DNA of 64,000 bases from Dongia_B soli (GCF_034044715.1 NZ_JAXCLW010000001.1:124001-188000), one strand, 5' to 3'; numbered from the stretch's first letter, positions 54,463-63,060 are shown. The notes: generated by a model not told the origin, from the sequence alone. Numbers and translations: made by a program.

Positions 54463-55374
54463 ATGTCGACCGGCCTGCTTTATTTCCTCGTTGTTCTGAT
54501 CTGGGGATCGTCCTGGATCGGCATCGAATATCAGCTCGGTGTCGTTGCGCCCGAATTGTCGATTGCCTATCGGTTTTTGCTCTCCAGCGTCATGCTGGCG
54601 GGATTTTGCCTGGCAACGCGGCGCTCCCTGCGGTTCTCCTGGCGCGCGCATTTGCTCATGGCGGCGCAGGGCCTGACGTTGTTTTGCCTGAATTATCTAA
54701 TGTTCTACTGGTCTGCCGGCTATCTGACCAGCGGACTGATGGCTATTGTCTTTTCCACCATGACGGTGATGAATCTCATCAATGGCGCGATTCTTTTCCG
54801 TCACCCGATCGACCGGCGGGTCGGCGCCGGAGCACTGCTTGGCCTGATCGGACTTTCCTGTGTCTTCTGGCCCGAGATTGCCGGTTTCGATGCCAGTTCG
54901 ACCGCCATGATCGGCCTGCTCCTGTCGTTGGCCGGAACCTTCCTCGCATCGCTCGGCAATATGGTGAGCGTCAAACTGAAGGCTGAGGAAATTCCGGTCA
55001 TTCAGAGCAATACGATCGGCATGGCCTATGGCGCGATCGGTTCTCTGCTGCTGGCAGTAATCGGCGGCGCTTCTTTCGCCTACGATCCGCATCCAAGCTA
55101 CAGCATCTCGCTATTCATGCTCGCTTTGTTCGCCTCCGTGATCGGCTTCACCTGCTACTTGACGCTGGTGCAGCGCCTCGGTGCCGGGCAGGCAGCCTAT
55201 ACGACGGTCCTCTTCCCCATCGTCGCACTGGGTATCAGCACCTTCGTGGAAAATTATCATTGGACCATCCTTGCCGTCATCGGCATCGCGCTGGTCCTCT
55301 GCGGCAATTTGCTGGTTTTGCGGCGGCGTGGTGCCGTCAGGCTGCGTCGCATCGGTTCGCCAGCTCAATCCTAA
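54463..55374 (+). CDS. EamA/DMT-family exporter
   Basis: 303 residues, ten membrane helices, with LIWGSSWIGIEYQLG at the start, the conserved first EamA helix. It precedes a class I aminotransferase gene by 17 bases on the same strand, so transport of an amino acid or keto acid is plausible. No specific substrate can be read. Confidence 0.87.
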   Translation: MSTGLLYFLVVLIWGSSWIGIEYQLGVVAPELSIAYRFLLSSVMLAGFCLATRRSLRFSWRAHLLMAAQGLTLFCLNYLMFYWSAGYLTSGLMAIVFSTMTVMNLINGAILFRHPIDRRVGAGALLGLIGLSCVFWPEIAGFDASSTAMIGLLLSLAGTFLASLGNMVSVKLKAEEIPVIQSNTIGMAYGAIGSLLLAVIGGASFAYDPHPSYSISLFMLALFASVIGFTCYLTLVQRLGAGQAAYTTVLFPIVALGISTFVENYHWTILAVIGIALVLCGNLLVLRRRGAVRLRRIGSPAQS

Positions 55375-55391
55375 GCTTCGAAAGAGTCAAC

Positions 55392-56564
55392 ATGACGTCA
55401 GACAAACCTTTTTCCATCCGGCCGGAAATCGCCGAGCTGAAGGATTCGCAGATCGTCGATGTCTGGAAGATGGGTTTTACCGTTCCAGATGTGATCGGGC
55501 TCTGGGTCGGCGAAGGCGATCAGCCGACGCCGGATTTCATCTGCAATGCCGCCGCGGCGGCCCTGCGTGAGGGCCAGACCTTCTACACGCAAAAGCGCGG
55601 CATTCCGGAACTGCGCCAGGCGCTGATCGACTATCATCGCATGCTCTATGGCATCGAGATTGCCGATGAACGCATCGCGGTCACCAGCGCCGGTATGAAT
55701 GCCATGATGCTGATCATCCAGACGCTGATCGGCACTGGTGATAACGCGGTCTGCATCACGCCCGTCTGGCCGAATATTTTTGCCTGTATCGAGATCATGG
55801 GCGGCGAGGCGCGGCAGGTGCCGCTGCATGGCGATTCCACCGGCTGGCATCTCGACCTCGAGCGTTTATTCGCCGCCTGCGACAACAAGACCAAGGCGAT
55901 TTATCTGGCCTCGCCCGGGAATCCGACCGGCTGGGTGATGCCGGCCGAGCAGCGCCAGGCGCTGCTTGATTTTGCCCGCGGCCGCGGCATCGCGATCATC
56001 GCTGACGAAGTCTATAACCGCCTGGTCTATGACCGTCCGGTCGCGCCCTCGTTTTTGGAGATCGCCGCGCCTGAAGATCCGGTTTTCGTTGTCAACAGCT
56101 TTTCCAAGACCTGGGCGATGACCGGCTGGCGGGTCGGCTGGATTGTCATGCCGCGCGGTATATCGGCCGTCTTCGACCGGCTGACGGAATTCAACACCTC
56201 GGGCGGCCAAGCCTTCCTGCAATGGGGCTGTGTCGCCGCCATCCGGCATGGGGAAAGCTTCGTCAAATCGATGGTCGCCCGCTGCAAGTCTGGCCGCGAT
56301 CTGGTGCTGGCCCGGTTGCCCGCGATGAACCGTGTATCGGTCATCCCGACCAACGCGTCCTTCTATCTCATGCTGCAAATCGCCGAGATGGGCGATCCGC
56401 TCGCTTTCTGCAAAAAGCTGGTGACGGAAGGCCGGGTCGGCCTGGCGCCGGGGACGGCCTTTGGGATCGGTGGCGAATCCTATCTCCGCCTCTGTTATGC
56501 CCAGAGCGAGGCCCGCCTGGCGGAAGCGATGAACCGGCTGGAGGATTTTCTTGTCCGAAATTGA
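55392..56564 (+). CDS. Class I/II pyridoxal-phosphate aminotransferase
   Basis: 390 residues from ATG 55392. TFYTQKRGIPELRQALIDY, ITPVWPNIFACIE, LASPGNPTGWVMP and the PLP-lysine segment NSFSKTWAMTGWRVGW are all in place, as is the C-terminal Arg region (SYLRLCYAQSE). It is close to aspartate/arginine-pyruvate-type aminotransferases, but the substrate is not certain. It is probably in one transcript with the EamA exporter upstream. An amino acid ABC system follows about 110 bases later. Confidence 0.9.
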   Translation: MTSDKPFSIRPEIAELKDSQIVDVWKMGFTVPDVIGLWVGEGDQPTPDFICNAAAAALREGQTFYTQKRGIPELRQALIDYHRMLYGIEIADERIAVTSAGMNAMMLIIQTLIGTGDNAVCITPVWPNIFACIEIMGGEARQVPLHGDSTGWHLDLERLFAACDNKTKAIYLASPGNPTGWVMPAEQRQALLDFARGRGIAIIADEVYNRLVYDRPVAPSFLEIAAPEDPVFVVNSFSKTWAMTGWRVGWIVMPRGISAVFDRLTEFNTSGGQAFLQWGCVAAIRHGESFVKSMVARCKSGRDLVLARLPAMNRVSVIPTNASFYLMLQIAEMGDPLAFCKKLVTEGRVGLAPGTAFGIGGESYLRLCYAQSEARLAEAMNRLEDFLVRN

Positions 56565-56674
56565 GCCCACTCTGGCGAAGCCGGCTGTCGCCTGCTAAGC
56601 TGTACACAGCCCTGATTGAATAATCTTGCTAAGGAATCGGCCGTCAGGGGGCCGGATGTAAGGGAGGCATCTCG

Positions 56675-57481
56675 ATGTTCACGAAAGGGCGGCTTTGTCG
56701 CCGCCAAATTCTTGCTGCTGGCTTCGCCTTGGTCACCGGCATGGTTGTGGCCCAAGCGCCGCATCAGGCCGAAGCGGCCGACAAGCTGCGGGTCGGTTTC
56801 GCCCCGGAACCTTATCCGCCCTTCTGGAGCAAGGATGCGGCAGGGACCTGGACCGGCTTCGAAGTGGACCTGATCGCCGCCATCATGAAGCAGATGGGGA
56901 GGGATTATGAGCTGGTCCCGATTGCCTGGGATGGCATTATCCCGGCCCTGAATGAAAACAAGATCGATGTCATCTTCAATTCGATGGGCATCACGCCAGA
57001 GCGGCAACAGGCCGTTGATTTCTCCGACAAATACTATGAAACCGCGATCGTTTTCGTCGGCCCGAAAAGCGACAAGATCGATATTTCCAAAGACGGCTTG
57101 AAAGGCAAGATCGTCGGTGTTCAGACGGCCACCGCACAGCAGAACTGGGTGCAGAAGAATTATGGCGATGTGGTCGAAATCAAAGCCTATGAGCAGCAGG
57201 ATCAGGTCAATGCCGATCTCGCTGCAGGCCGTATCGACCTCGATCTCGCCGATAGCATCGCTCTCATCCAGGGCTTCCTGACGACCGCTCAGGGCAAGGA
57301 CTTCGAAGTGAAGGGCGATCCGATCGTCGATCCGACGTCAGGGGCCAATATCGGCGCCGCGGTCCGCAAGGGGGATCCGTTAAAGGATGAAATCTCGGCC
57401 GCCATCAAGGCCATCCGGGCCGATGGCGTCTATAAAACGATCAACGACAAATACTTCAATTTCGATATCTACGGTAAATAA
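56675..57481 (+). CDS. Polar amino acid-type ABC substrate-binding protein, soluble
   Basis: 268 residues with a signal peptide of about 34 residues ending in AEA. It starts with a CRRQIL twin-arginine-like stretch, so Tat export is possible but not certain. The mature part is the family 3 binding fold: LRVGFAPEPYPPFW, GFEVDLIAAIM, IAWDGIIPALNENKIDVIF. The second binding protein downstream shares these motifs, pointing to tandem duplication. Lysine/arginine/ornithine-type ligands are suggested by family resemblance only. Confidence 0.9.
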   Translation: MFTKGRLCRRQILAAGFALVTGMVVAQAPHQAEAADKLRVGFAPEPYPPFWSKDAAGTWTGFEVDLIAAIMKQMGRDYELVPIAWDGIIPALNENKIDVIFNSMGITPERQQAVDFSDKYYETAIVFVGPKSDKIDISKDGLKGKIVGVQTATAQQNWVQKNYGDVVEIKAYEQQDQVNADLAAGRIDLDLADSIALIQGFLTTAQGKDFEVKGDPIVDPTSGANIGAAVRKGDPLKDEISAAIKAIRADGVYKTINDKYFNFDIYGK

Positions 57482-57509
57482 GCCGGCAATTTAACGGCTA
57501 TCCAGGGAT

Positions 57510-57546
57510 GCGGCCCTATTGGGAGGATTTCTTTCAATAGAGCCGC
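57510..57546 (+). other. 12-bp near-perfect hairpin between the two binding-protein genes
   Basis: GCGGCCCTATTG (57510-57521) and CAATAGAGCCGC (57535-57546) pair with one mismatch around a 13-base loop. No T-run follows. It may protect the mRNA 3' end of the first gene or act as a weak terminator. Confidence 0.4.
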
Positions 57547-57673
57547 GCCTGTGCTAAGGAATCTGGACCGGATTATACCGCTCCGCTCTCCACAATTTAG
57601 AGAAGCTCGTAGGCCTTATGGCCGCTTCTGTCAGGAGCATCGGATGCACCGGCTTCAGCATTAGGGGAGAAAC

Positions 57674-58621
57674 ATGATTTTTCGTTCCATTCGGACCGGC
57701 CAGATCGCTGCAATCGGACTGGCAGCATTGCTTCTGACGGCATGCGACAATAAGAGCAACGAGCAGCAACAGGCCCAACAGCAGGCGCAGCCCAGCCAGC
57801 AACCGACCACCGAACAGCAAGCTGCGAACACATCCGCCCCGGCCCCGGCCGATACACAACAGGCAACGGCGACGCCGGATGTCATCAAATTCGGCTTTGC
57901 CCAGGAACCTTACCCGCCTTTCGCGAGCCAGGATTCCGCCGGCAAATGGGTGGGCTTCGAGGTCGATCTGATGAATGCGGTCTGCGAAGCAATCAGTGCA
58001 AAATGCGAGCTGGTCCCGATTGCCTGGGACGGCATCATTCCGGCGCTCAACGAGAAAAAAATCGACGTCATCTGGGCGTCGATGTCGATTACGCCGGAAC
58101 GCGAGCAAGTGATCGAATTCACCAACAAATACTACAACAGCCCGGCTGAAATCATCGGACCGAAAGACGATGGCGTGAAGATCGGCATCATCGACGATCC
58201 CGACGGCAAGGGCGGCAAGATCGCCAACCCCGCCGATGCCAAAGGCAAGATCATCGGCGTGCAGACCTCGACCATTCATGCAAACTACATCCAAAAATAT
58301 TTTGGCAAGGATGCCGAAGTCAAAGTCTACGATACGCAGGATAACGCCAATGCCGACCTCGTTGCCGGCCGTGTCGATTTGATCATGGCCGATTCGGTCG
58401 CCTTGGCCGACTTTCTGAAGTCCGAGCAAGGTAAGAAGATGGAAGTCAAGGTCGTGATCCCGGACAATCCGCTGCTCGGCGCGGGCGTCGGCGGGGGCCT
58501 TCGCAAGGGTGACGAAGCACTCAAGGCGAAACTCAATGAGGGTATCAAGGCCGTGCGCGATAGCGGAAAATACAACGAAATTGCGAAAAAATACTTCGAC
58601 TTTGACATTTACGGGAGCTGA
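57674..58621 (+). CDS. Polar amino acid-type ABC substrate-binding lipoprotein
   Basis: 315 residues. The lipobox LLLTAC puts the lipid on Cys24, and the next residue is Asp25, the Lol-avoidance signal, so inner-membrane retention is expected. A Gln/Pro/Ala/Thr-rich linker (about 28-72) tethers a family 3 binding domain (FGFAQEPYPPF, GFEVDLMNAV, IAWDGIIPALNEKKIDVIW). It is closely related to the soluble protein just upstream, with a longer loop near KIGIIDDPDGKGGK. A strong terminator follows before the permease genes. Confidence 0.9.
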   Translation: MIFRSIRTGQIAAIGLAALLLTACDNKSNEQQQAQQQAQPSQQPTTEQQAANTSAPAPADTQQATATPDVIKFGFAQEPYPPFASQDSAGKWVGFEVDLMNAVCEAISAKCELVPIAWDGIIPALNEKKIDVIWASMSITPEREQVIEFTNKYYNSPAEIIGPKDDGVKIGIIDDPDGKGGKIANPADAKGKIIGVQTSTIHANYIQKYFGKDAEVKVYDTQDNANADLVAGRVDLIMADSVALADFLKSEQGKKMEVKVVIPDNPLLGAGVGGGLRKGDEALKAKLNEGIKAVRDSGKYNEIAKKYFDFDIYGS

Positions 58622-58664
58622 CCGGCGTTTGAACGCGCCGGACGCATAAGGAAGGCCGTCATAA

Positions 58665-58700
58665 AAAAAGCCAGCGATTCCCGTGAGTCGCTGGCTTTTT
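58665..58700 (+). terminator. Strong terminator between binding proteins and permeases
   Basis: AAAAAGCCAGCGA (58665-58677) and TCGCTGGCTTTTT (58688-58700) form a perfect 13-bp stem with a 10-base loop and a T-run. It should end most binding-protein transcripts. A consensus -35 TTGACA at 58755 might start permease transcription, but its -10 is poor. Confidence 0.92.
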
Positions 58701-58843
58701 CGTTTCCAATGGCGGCCGGTTGGGCGAGGATTTCAAAGGCGGTCGCCGTATTGCTTGACAGTCGCTCAACAAGAGGCAAGAAAACAGCCAGCCCGGCGAT
58801 TGAACCGGCGAATGTATAAAAGCTCAACAGGGGAAGAAGAGGC

Positions 58844-59569
58844 ATGATGCCAGACCAATCCGCTTGGTCACTCTTGGCTTATGGAGATACCGGCTGGGGC
58901 GACGAATTGCTTCGCGGCCTCGCCTTGACCATTCAGATTTCCGTCTGCAGCTATTTCGTCGGATTTTGTTTCGGTCTGCTGGGTGCCGGCGCCAAGCTGC
59001 ATGGCAATCGCGTCCTCTATCACATCGCCGATGTCTACACGACGCTGATCCGGGCGGTCCCCGAATTGCTGCTGATCCTGCTGCTCTATTACAGCGGCAC
59101 CTCCGCCTTGAAGGCCATATTGGTCGGAATTGGCATCGCCGGCGAGGACGTCCAGATCAGTGGCTTCGCCGCCGCCGTCGGCGCCCTCGGCTTCATCTAC
59201 GGCGCGTATATGACCGAGATCTTGCGCGGCGCAATTCTCGCCGTCCCTAAAGGCCAGATGGAAGCCGCCCGGTCTTTCGGCATGCGGCCACCCTTGCGCT
59301 TCCGCCGGATCCTGTTTCCGCTGATGCTGCGCTATGCTCTGCCGGGCATGGGTAATCAGTGGCTGAATATCACCAAGGACAGTGCCCTGATCGTCGTCGT
59401 TGGCAGCGTCCAGGAATTGCTGAATGCCGGTTCCACCGCCGCTGGCGCCACCAAGGACTATCTGTTTTTCTACAGCATGACGGCCGCCTGCTTCCTGTTC
59501 CTGACCGTCGCCTCCATGTTGGTCCTGGCGATCCTGGAAAGACGCGTTAATCGCGGGCTGCGGCGTTAG
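58844..59569 (+). CDS. Polar amino acid-type ABC transporter permease (HisQ/ArtQ-like)
   Basis: 241 residues, five or so membrane helices. The EAA loop is QMEAARSFGMRPPLRFRRILFP. IRAVPELLLILLLYYSG is the usual second-helix motif. A purine-rich ribosome site precedes the ATG. It ends 7 bases before the second permease gene. No ATPase gene follows. Confidence 0.93.
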   Translation: MMPDQSAWSLLAYGDTGWGDELLRGLALTIQISVCSYFVGFCFGLLGAGAKLHGNRVLYHIADVYTTLIRAVPELLLILLLYYSGTSALKAILVGIGIAGEDVQISGFAAAVGALGFIYGAYMTEILRGAILAVPKGQMEAARSFGMRPPLRFRRILFPLMLRYALPGMGNQWLNITKDSALIVVVGSVQELLNAGSTAAGATKDYLFFYSMTAACFLFLTVASMLVLAILERRVNRGLRR

Positions 59570-59576
59570 GGGAAGT

Positions 59577-60320
59577 ATGATGCTCGATGCTGTCACCTTC
59601 ATCTTCACCATCGTCCTGCCAAAACTGCTCCAGGCCGTTCCGGTAACGCTGGGCTTGACCGTTGTGTCCTGCGTGGTCGGCAATCTGATGGCCGTACCGA
59701 TTGCGCTGGCCCGGGTCTCCGCCAATCCGCTGCTTTGGACGCCGAGCTATCTCTACATCCTGCTGATGCGCGGCACGCCACTGCTGGTGCAGATCTACCT
59801 CATCTATTACGGACTGGGCGAGATCCTGCCCGGGACCTGGGTGCGCCATAGCTTCCTGTGGCCCTATCTGCGCGATGGCTTCTGGTATGCCATCGTGGCG
59901 CTGAGCCTGAATACCGCGGGTTATACCGGAGAGATTCTGCGCGGTGCCATCCAGGCGGTCCCGCATGGCGAGATTGAAGCCGGCAAAGCGTTCGGCATGT
60001 CACCCTGGCTGGTCCTGCGTCGCATCACCTTGCCGCGCGCGGTCCGGATCTGCCTGCCGACGATGAGCACCGAAACCATCCTGTTGCTGAAATCGACCTC
60101 CCTCGCGGCGACCATCACGGTGATGGATGTGCTCGGCACCGCGCGCTGGATCCAGAAACAAACCTTCCGCATTTACGAGCCGCTGATCGCCGCCGGCCTC
60201 ATCTATGTAACCCTGGTCTTCGTCCTGACGCGGCTCTTGAACTGGCTGGAGCGCTCGCTCAACAAAGACCGCGACCAGCCGGCGCCGTCAAAATCGCTGA
60301 CCACTTTGGGGAACGCGTAG
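59577..60320 (+). CDS. Polar amino acid-type ABC transporter permease (HisM/ArtM-like)
   Basis: 247 residues, five or so membrane helices. The EAA loop is EIEAGKAFGMSPWLVLRRITLP. MRGTPLLVQIYLIYYGLG is the partner motif of the family. It is the last gene of the unit; a strong terminator follows at 60341-60369 and the expected ATPase gene is absent, so the ATPase must come from elsewhere in the genome. Confidence 0.93.
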   Translation: MMLDAVTFIFTIVLPKLLQAVPVTLGLTVVSCVVGNLMAVPIALARVSANPLLWTPSYLYILLMRGTPLLVQIYLIYYGLGEILPGTWVRHSFLWPYLRDGFWYAIVALSLNTAGYTGEILRGAIQAVPHGEIEAGKAFGMSPWLVLRRITLPRAVRICLPTMSTETILLLKSTSLAATITVMDVLGTARWIQKQTFRIYEPLIAAGLIYVTLVFVLTRLLNWLERSLNKDRDQPAPSKSLTTLGNA

Positions 60321-60340
60321 CAAGTCCAGAAGCGGAAACG

Positions 60341-60369
60341 AAAACGCCGCCGGTATCCGGCGGCGTTTT
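60341..60369. terminator. Strong bidirectional terminator
   Basis: AAAACGCCGCCGG (60341-60353) and CCGGCGGCGTTTT (60357-60369) form a perfect 13-bp stem with a TAT loop. It lies between the convergent permease and phaR genes and has T/A runs on both sides. Confidence 0.93.
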
Positions 60370-60421
60370 GCTTTCCTCACATCCAAATCCATGCAGCCCG
60401 ACAAGCCGAGATTTGGCAGCC

Positions 60422-61063
60422 TTATTCGCTTTTGCCGCCATTCTTGCTCAAATTTTCCAGTTGCTGCTGCAAAGCCTGCATTTGCGATTTCAGGTCCGAC
60501 AACTCGTCCGAGGCCGGTGCCGCCTTCTCCGGTGTCGCTGCCGGATTACGCGGCTTTTCCTGCGCGTTGTTGCTACCCGGCGCGGTGCCCGGTATGGTGA
60601 ACGGCGTCCACATGCGCATCGCCTGTTCGAAGAAGGTCATATTCTGCTTCGACATTTCTTCTAGGCGTTCGTAAGGCAGCATGCCGCCGAAGCTGTTCTT
60701 CATGTAGTCGCGAAACTGCTCCTGATTGCGCGCGAAGCTTTCCATGCTTTGTTCCAGATAGCGCGGAACCAGCAATTGCAGATTGTCGCCATAGAGACTG
60801 ATCAATTGCCGTAAAAAATTGATGGGCAGCATGTTCTGCCCTTTTGCCTCTTCTTCGACGATGATCTGGGTAAGCACCGAGCGGGTGATGTCTTCGCCCG
60901 TCTTCGCATCCTCGACGGTGAAATCAAGCCCTTCGCGCACCATCTGTGCAAGATAGTCAAGCGTCACATAGGAACTGGTTGCCGTGTTATAGAGACGCCG
61001 GTTGGCATATTTTTTGATCCGAACCGGTGCCGTGTCGTTGCCAGTGTCGCTGCCGACAGCCAT
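60422..61063 (-). CDS. phaR: Polyhydroxyalkanoate synthesis repressor PhaR
   Basis: 213 residues from the ATG at 61061-61063, chosen for AAGGA about 9 bases upstream. The DNA-binding domain is at about 15-75 (IKKYANRRLYNTATSSYVTLDYLA), then the PHB-granule-binding domain (LPINFLRQLISLYGDNLQ) and a C-terminal coiled coil. PhaR represses phasin and PHA genes and leaves DNA when it binds PHA granules. It is divergent from the phaE-like/phaC-like pair, with a palindrome between. Confidence 0.95.
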   Translation of the reverse strand: MAVGSDTGNDTAPVRIKKYANRRLYNTATSSYVTLDYLAQMVREGLDFTVEDAKTGEDITRSVLTQIIVEEEAKGQNMLPINFLRQLISLYGDNLQLLVPRYLEQSMESFARNQEQFRDYMKNSFGGMLPYERLEEMSKQNMTFFEQAMRMWTPFTIPGTAPGSNNAQEKPRNPAATPEKAAPASDELSDLKSQMQALQQQLENLSKNGGKSE

Positions 61064-61149
61064 CGAATTCATTCCTTCCCTGCGCAATCGCCGGTGCCTC
61101 CCCATAAGGCCGGCTTGGAGCGAGCATAGCAGGTTTTGCCCGGGCTTTG

Positions 61150-61170
61150 GCAATGCGGTAGCTGCATTGC
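61150..61170. promoter_or_regulatory. Candidate PhaR operator in the phaR/phaE-like divergent promoter
   Basis: GCAATGC (61150-61156) and GCATTGC (61164-61170) are perfect 7-bp arms with a 7-base spacer, 33 bases before the phaE-like start. The right part contains TGC-ATT-GC, fitting the TGC-N3-GCA type of site reported for alphaproteobacterial PhaR. Autoregulation is inferred. Confidence 0.6.
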
Positions 61171-61202
61171 GAAGGGAGGCCGCCCATGCCTATGATGCGG
61201 CT

Positions 61203-61811
61203 ATGACGGAAAATAAACGGACGATAGACCCGGCCGATCTGGCGAAAAAGCTGCTTGATCTGTGGCAGGATCAGCTATCGGCCCTGGCTGCCGATCCGGC
61301 GGTCGCCCAGCAATTGGCCCGTCTGGCGGCGGTCATGCCACAAATGACAATGCCTAACGCCAATCCCACGGCACCACAAATGCCCGGCAATCCCTTTGCC
61401 ATGATGGAAGCCTGGCAGAAGGCCTTCGCAACGCAAGTCGATGCCGCCCGGCATGCAGCCGAGACATATGCCGCAAACCCGCACCAGCCAAAGCCGGCCG
61501 GAGGACAACAGGGTGCAGAGCAACCGACAAGCCGACAACCGTCCGATGCGCCGGCTGGGACCGCGCCCGCTGCCGCTGCATCTCAGCCTGGCCCTGGCGA
61601 GCTGGAGCAACTCCGCGCTCATCTTGCCGGGCTTCAATCTCGTCTGGCAGAACTTGAAGGAACAGGAAGCGCAAAGCGGCCGGCCAGACCGCGCAGCAAG
61701 CGCAAATCACCCGCCGCTACCGATCCCGCCAAGCCTGAAAGAAATGCTGGCGGAACTGGGACCACAACTCGACGCCGCCGATCCAGCCGCGCTGGCACAG
61801 GCGCTGACTGA
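61203..61811 (+). CDS. PhaE/phasin-like protein overlapping the PHA synthase gene
   Basis: 202 residues from ATG 61203. An N-terminal amphipathic helical part (DPADLAKKLLDLWQDQLSAL) resembles PhaE/phasin-type granule or synthase partners. An Ala/Pro/Gln-rich linker, a heptad coiled coil (LEQLRAHLAGLQSRLAELE) and a basic Lys/Arg/Ser/Pro tail follow. The last 266 bases also encode the N-terminus of the phaC-like protein in the +1 frame. It probably helps or localises the synthase. The family call is inferred from composition and context; no sequence identity is claimed. Confidence 0.7.
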   Translation: MTENKRTIDPADLAKKLLDLWQDQLSALAADPAVAQQLARLAAVMPQMTMPNANPTAPQMPGNPFAMMEAWQKAFATQVDAARHAAETYAANPHQPKPAGGQQGAEQPTSRQPSDAPAGTAPAAAASQPGPGELEQLRAHLAGLQSRLAELEGTGSAKRPARPRSKRKSPAATDPAKPERNAGGTGTTTRRRRSSRAGTGAD

Positions 61812-62880
61812 GGAAGGTCATCGTCGGCTCGATGCTTTCCTGACCGGCGTATTGGCTTATCGGCGGACCGACAGCAGTCCGACCGAGCGAACTCGAGCGG
61901 TGCTCTGGTCGGAGGGCAGCACGCGCTTGCTGGATTATCGTCGCAAGACCGCGTCGGCAGAAAATCGCATTGCACCGCGCGTTCTTGTCGTTCCCTCGCT
62001 GGTCAATCGCTATCAGATTCTCGACCTCGATCCCTCGATCAGCTTTCTCGATTATCTCGCCGAAGCCGGCTTCCACCCCTTCGTGGTGGATTGGGATGCA
62101 CCCGGTTCCCTGGAGCGCGATTTCACCTTGAGCGATTACATTGCCGGACGCCTGTGTAGAGCACTCGATATCGTGCGGCAGCAAGAAGGCGGGCCGATAA
62201 TCGTCATCGGCTATTGCATGGGCGGACTGTTGGCTTTGGCCGCAAGCCAGCTTTACCGGGCCGGCAACGATCCCGCTGCGAAAGATCTGGCCGGCCTCGC
62301 CCTTTTGGCAACGCCTTGGGATTTCCATGCTGAGGCCGTGGGACATGCGCGCATGGTCGCCGCGCTGGGCCGGCAACTGGAACCGGCATTGCAGATCCTC
62401 GATGAATTGCCGGTCGATCTGCTGCAAGTCTTCTTCGCTTTGCTCGATCCGTTTCTCGTGACGCGCAAGTTTCAGAATTTTGCCGCTCTCGATCGCCAAG
62501 ACCCCACCGGCAGTGCCGCTGCGGGCCGGTTCGTGGCGCTGGAGGATTGGCTCAATGATGGCGTACCGCTGGTAACGCGCGTCGCCAGCGAATGCCTGAT
62601 CAATTGGTATGGCGACAATACGACCATGCGCGGCGGATGGCGGGTCGCGGGAACGGCCATCGACCCCAAACAGCTTTCCATCCCCTGTCTGGCGATGGTG
62701 CCGAGCAGTGATCGGATCGTCCCGCCCGGCAGTGCCTTGGCGCTGGGCCGTTTGCTGCCGAATTGCCGGATCGAAACGCCGGCCGCGGGGCATATCGGCA
62801 TGATGGTCGGGGCCCGCGCGAAAACGGCAATTTGGCCGCAGATCGCAAGCTGGATGCGTGACGTCGCTGGCGGCCCGTAA
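61546..62880 (+). CDS. PHA synthase-like alpha/beta hydrolase
   Basis: 444 residues from ATG 61546. The N-terminus GPRPLPLHLSLAL is, as I recall, a conserved start in this alphaproteobacterial family. The nucleophile elbow is GYCMGG with Cys224, as in PHA synthases, and the likely triad partners are Asp389 (PSSDRIVPP) and His416 (AAGHIGMM). VVDWDAPGSLERDF is the PhaC-like DW-PG motif. It would polymerise hydroxyacyl-CoA to PHA, or act as a related hydrolase or depolymerase. Longer reading upstream to 61441 is possible but compositionally poor. phaR flanks it and phaA follows. Confidence 0.82.
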   Translation: MRRLGPRPLPLHLSLALASWSNSALILPGFNLVWQNLKEQEAQSGRPDRAASANHPPLPIPPSLKEMLAELGPQLDAADPAALAQALTEEGHRRLDAFLTGVLAYRRTDSSPTERTRAVLWSEGSTRLLDYRRKTASAENRIAPRVLVVPSLVNRYQILDLDPSISFLDYLAEAGFHPFVVDWDAPGSLERDFTLSDYIAGRLCRALDIVRQQEGGPIIVIGYCMGGLLALAASQLYRAGNDPAAKDLAGLALLATPWDFHAEAVGHARMVAALGRQLEPALQILDELPVDLLQVFFALLDPFLVTRKFQNFAALDRQDPTGSAAAGRFVALEDWLNDGVPLVTRVASECLINWYGDNTTMRGGWRVAGTAIDPKQLSIPCLAMVPSSDRIVPPGSALALGRLLPNCRIETPAAGHIGMMVGARAKTAIWPQIASWMRDVAGGP

Positions 62881-63001
62881 ACCGTCGCCCCGAAGCCATG
62901 CGACCGTCTGGACCGGGCTTTTGGCGCAGGACCCGGTTTTGCCGCAGCGCATAGGATAAGTTACGCCTTGCGCTTGCCGGGCGGAGTCCCTACCGTTCAT
63001 G

Positions 63002-63040
63002 TTGCACTGCACAGTTGGCAGTAAAGATAGTTGCAGCAAC
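63002..63040. promoter_or_regulatory. Two TGC/GCA palindromes upstream of phaA, candidate PhaR sites
   Basis: TTGCACTGCA (63002-63011) has the TGC-N3-GCA form. GTTGCAGCAAC (63030-63040) is a perfect palindrome. Both lie within 60 bases of the phaA start. Control by PhaR is inferred from the local phaR gene and the similar palindrome at 61150. Confidence 0.5.
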
Positions 63041-63060
63041 GGAATTCTAGGGAGTCTTTC

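Noticed and set aside
58755..58783. Promoter for the permease genes from TTGACA at 58755
   Set aside because: The -35 is perfect but the -10 at proper spacing matches only three of six positions, so it is not listed as a feature.
58609..58845. A 78-codon reverse frame across the terminator before the permease genes
   Set aside because: It reads through a 13-bp terminator hairpin and has no homology signal that I can see.
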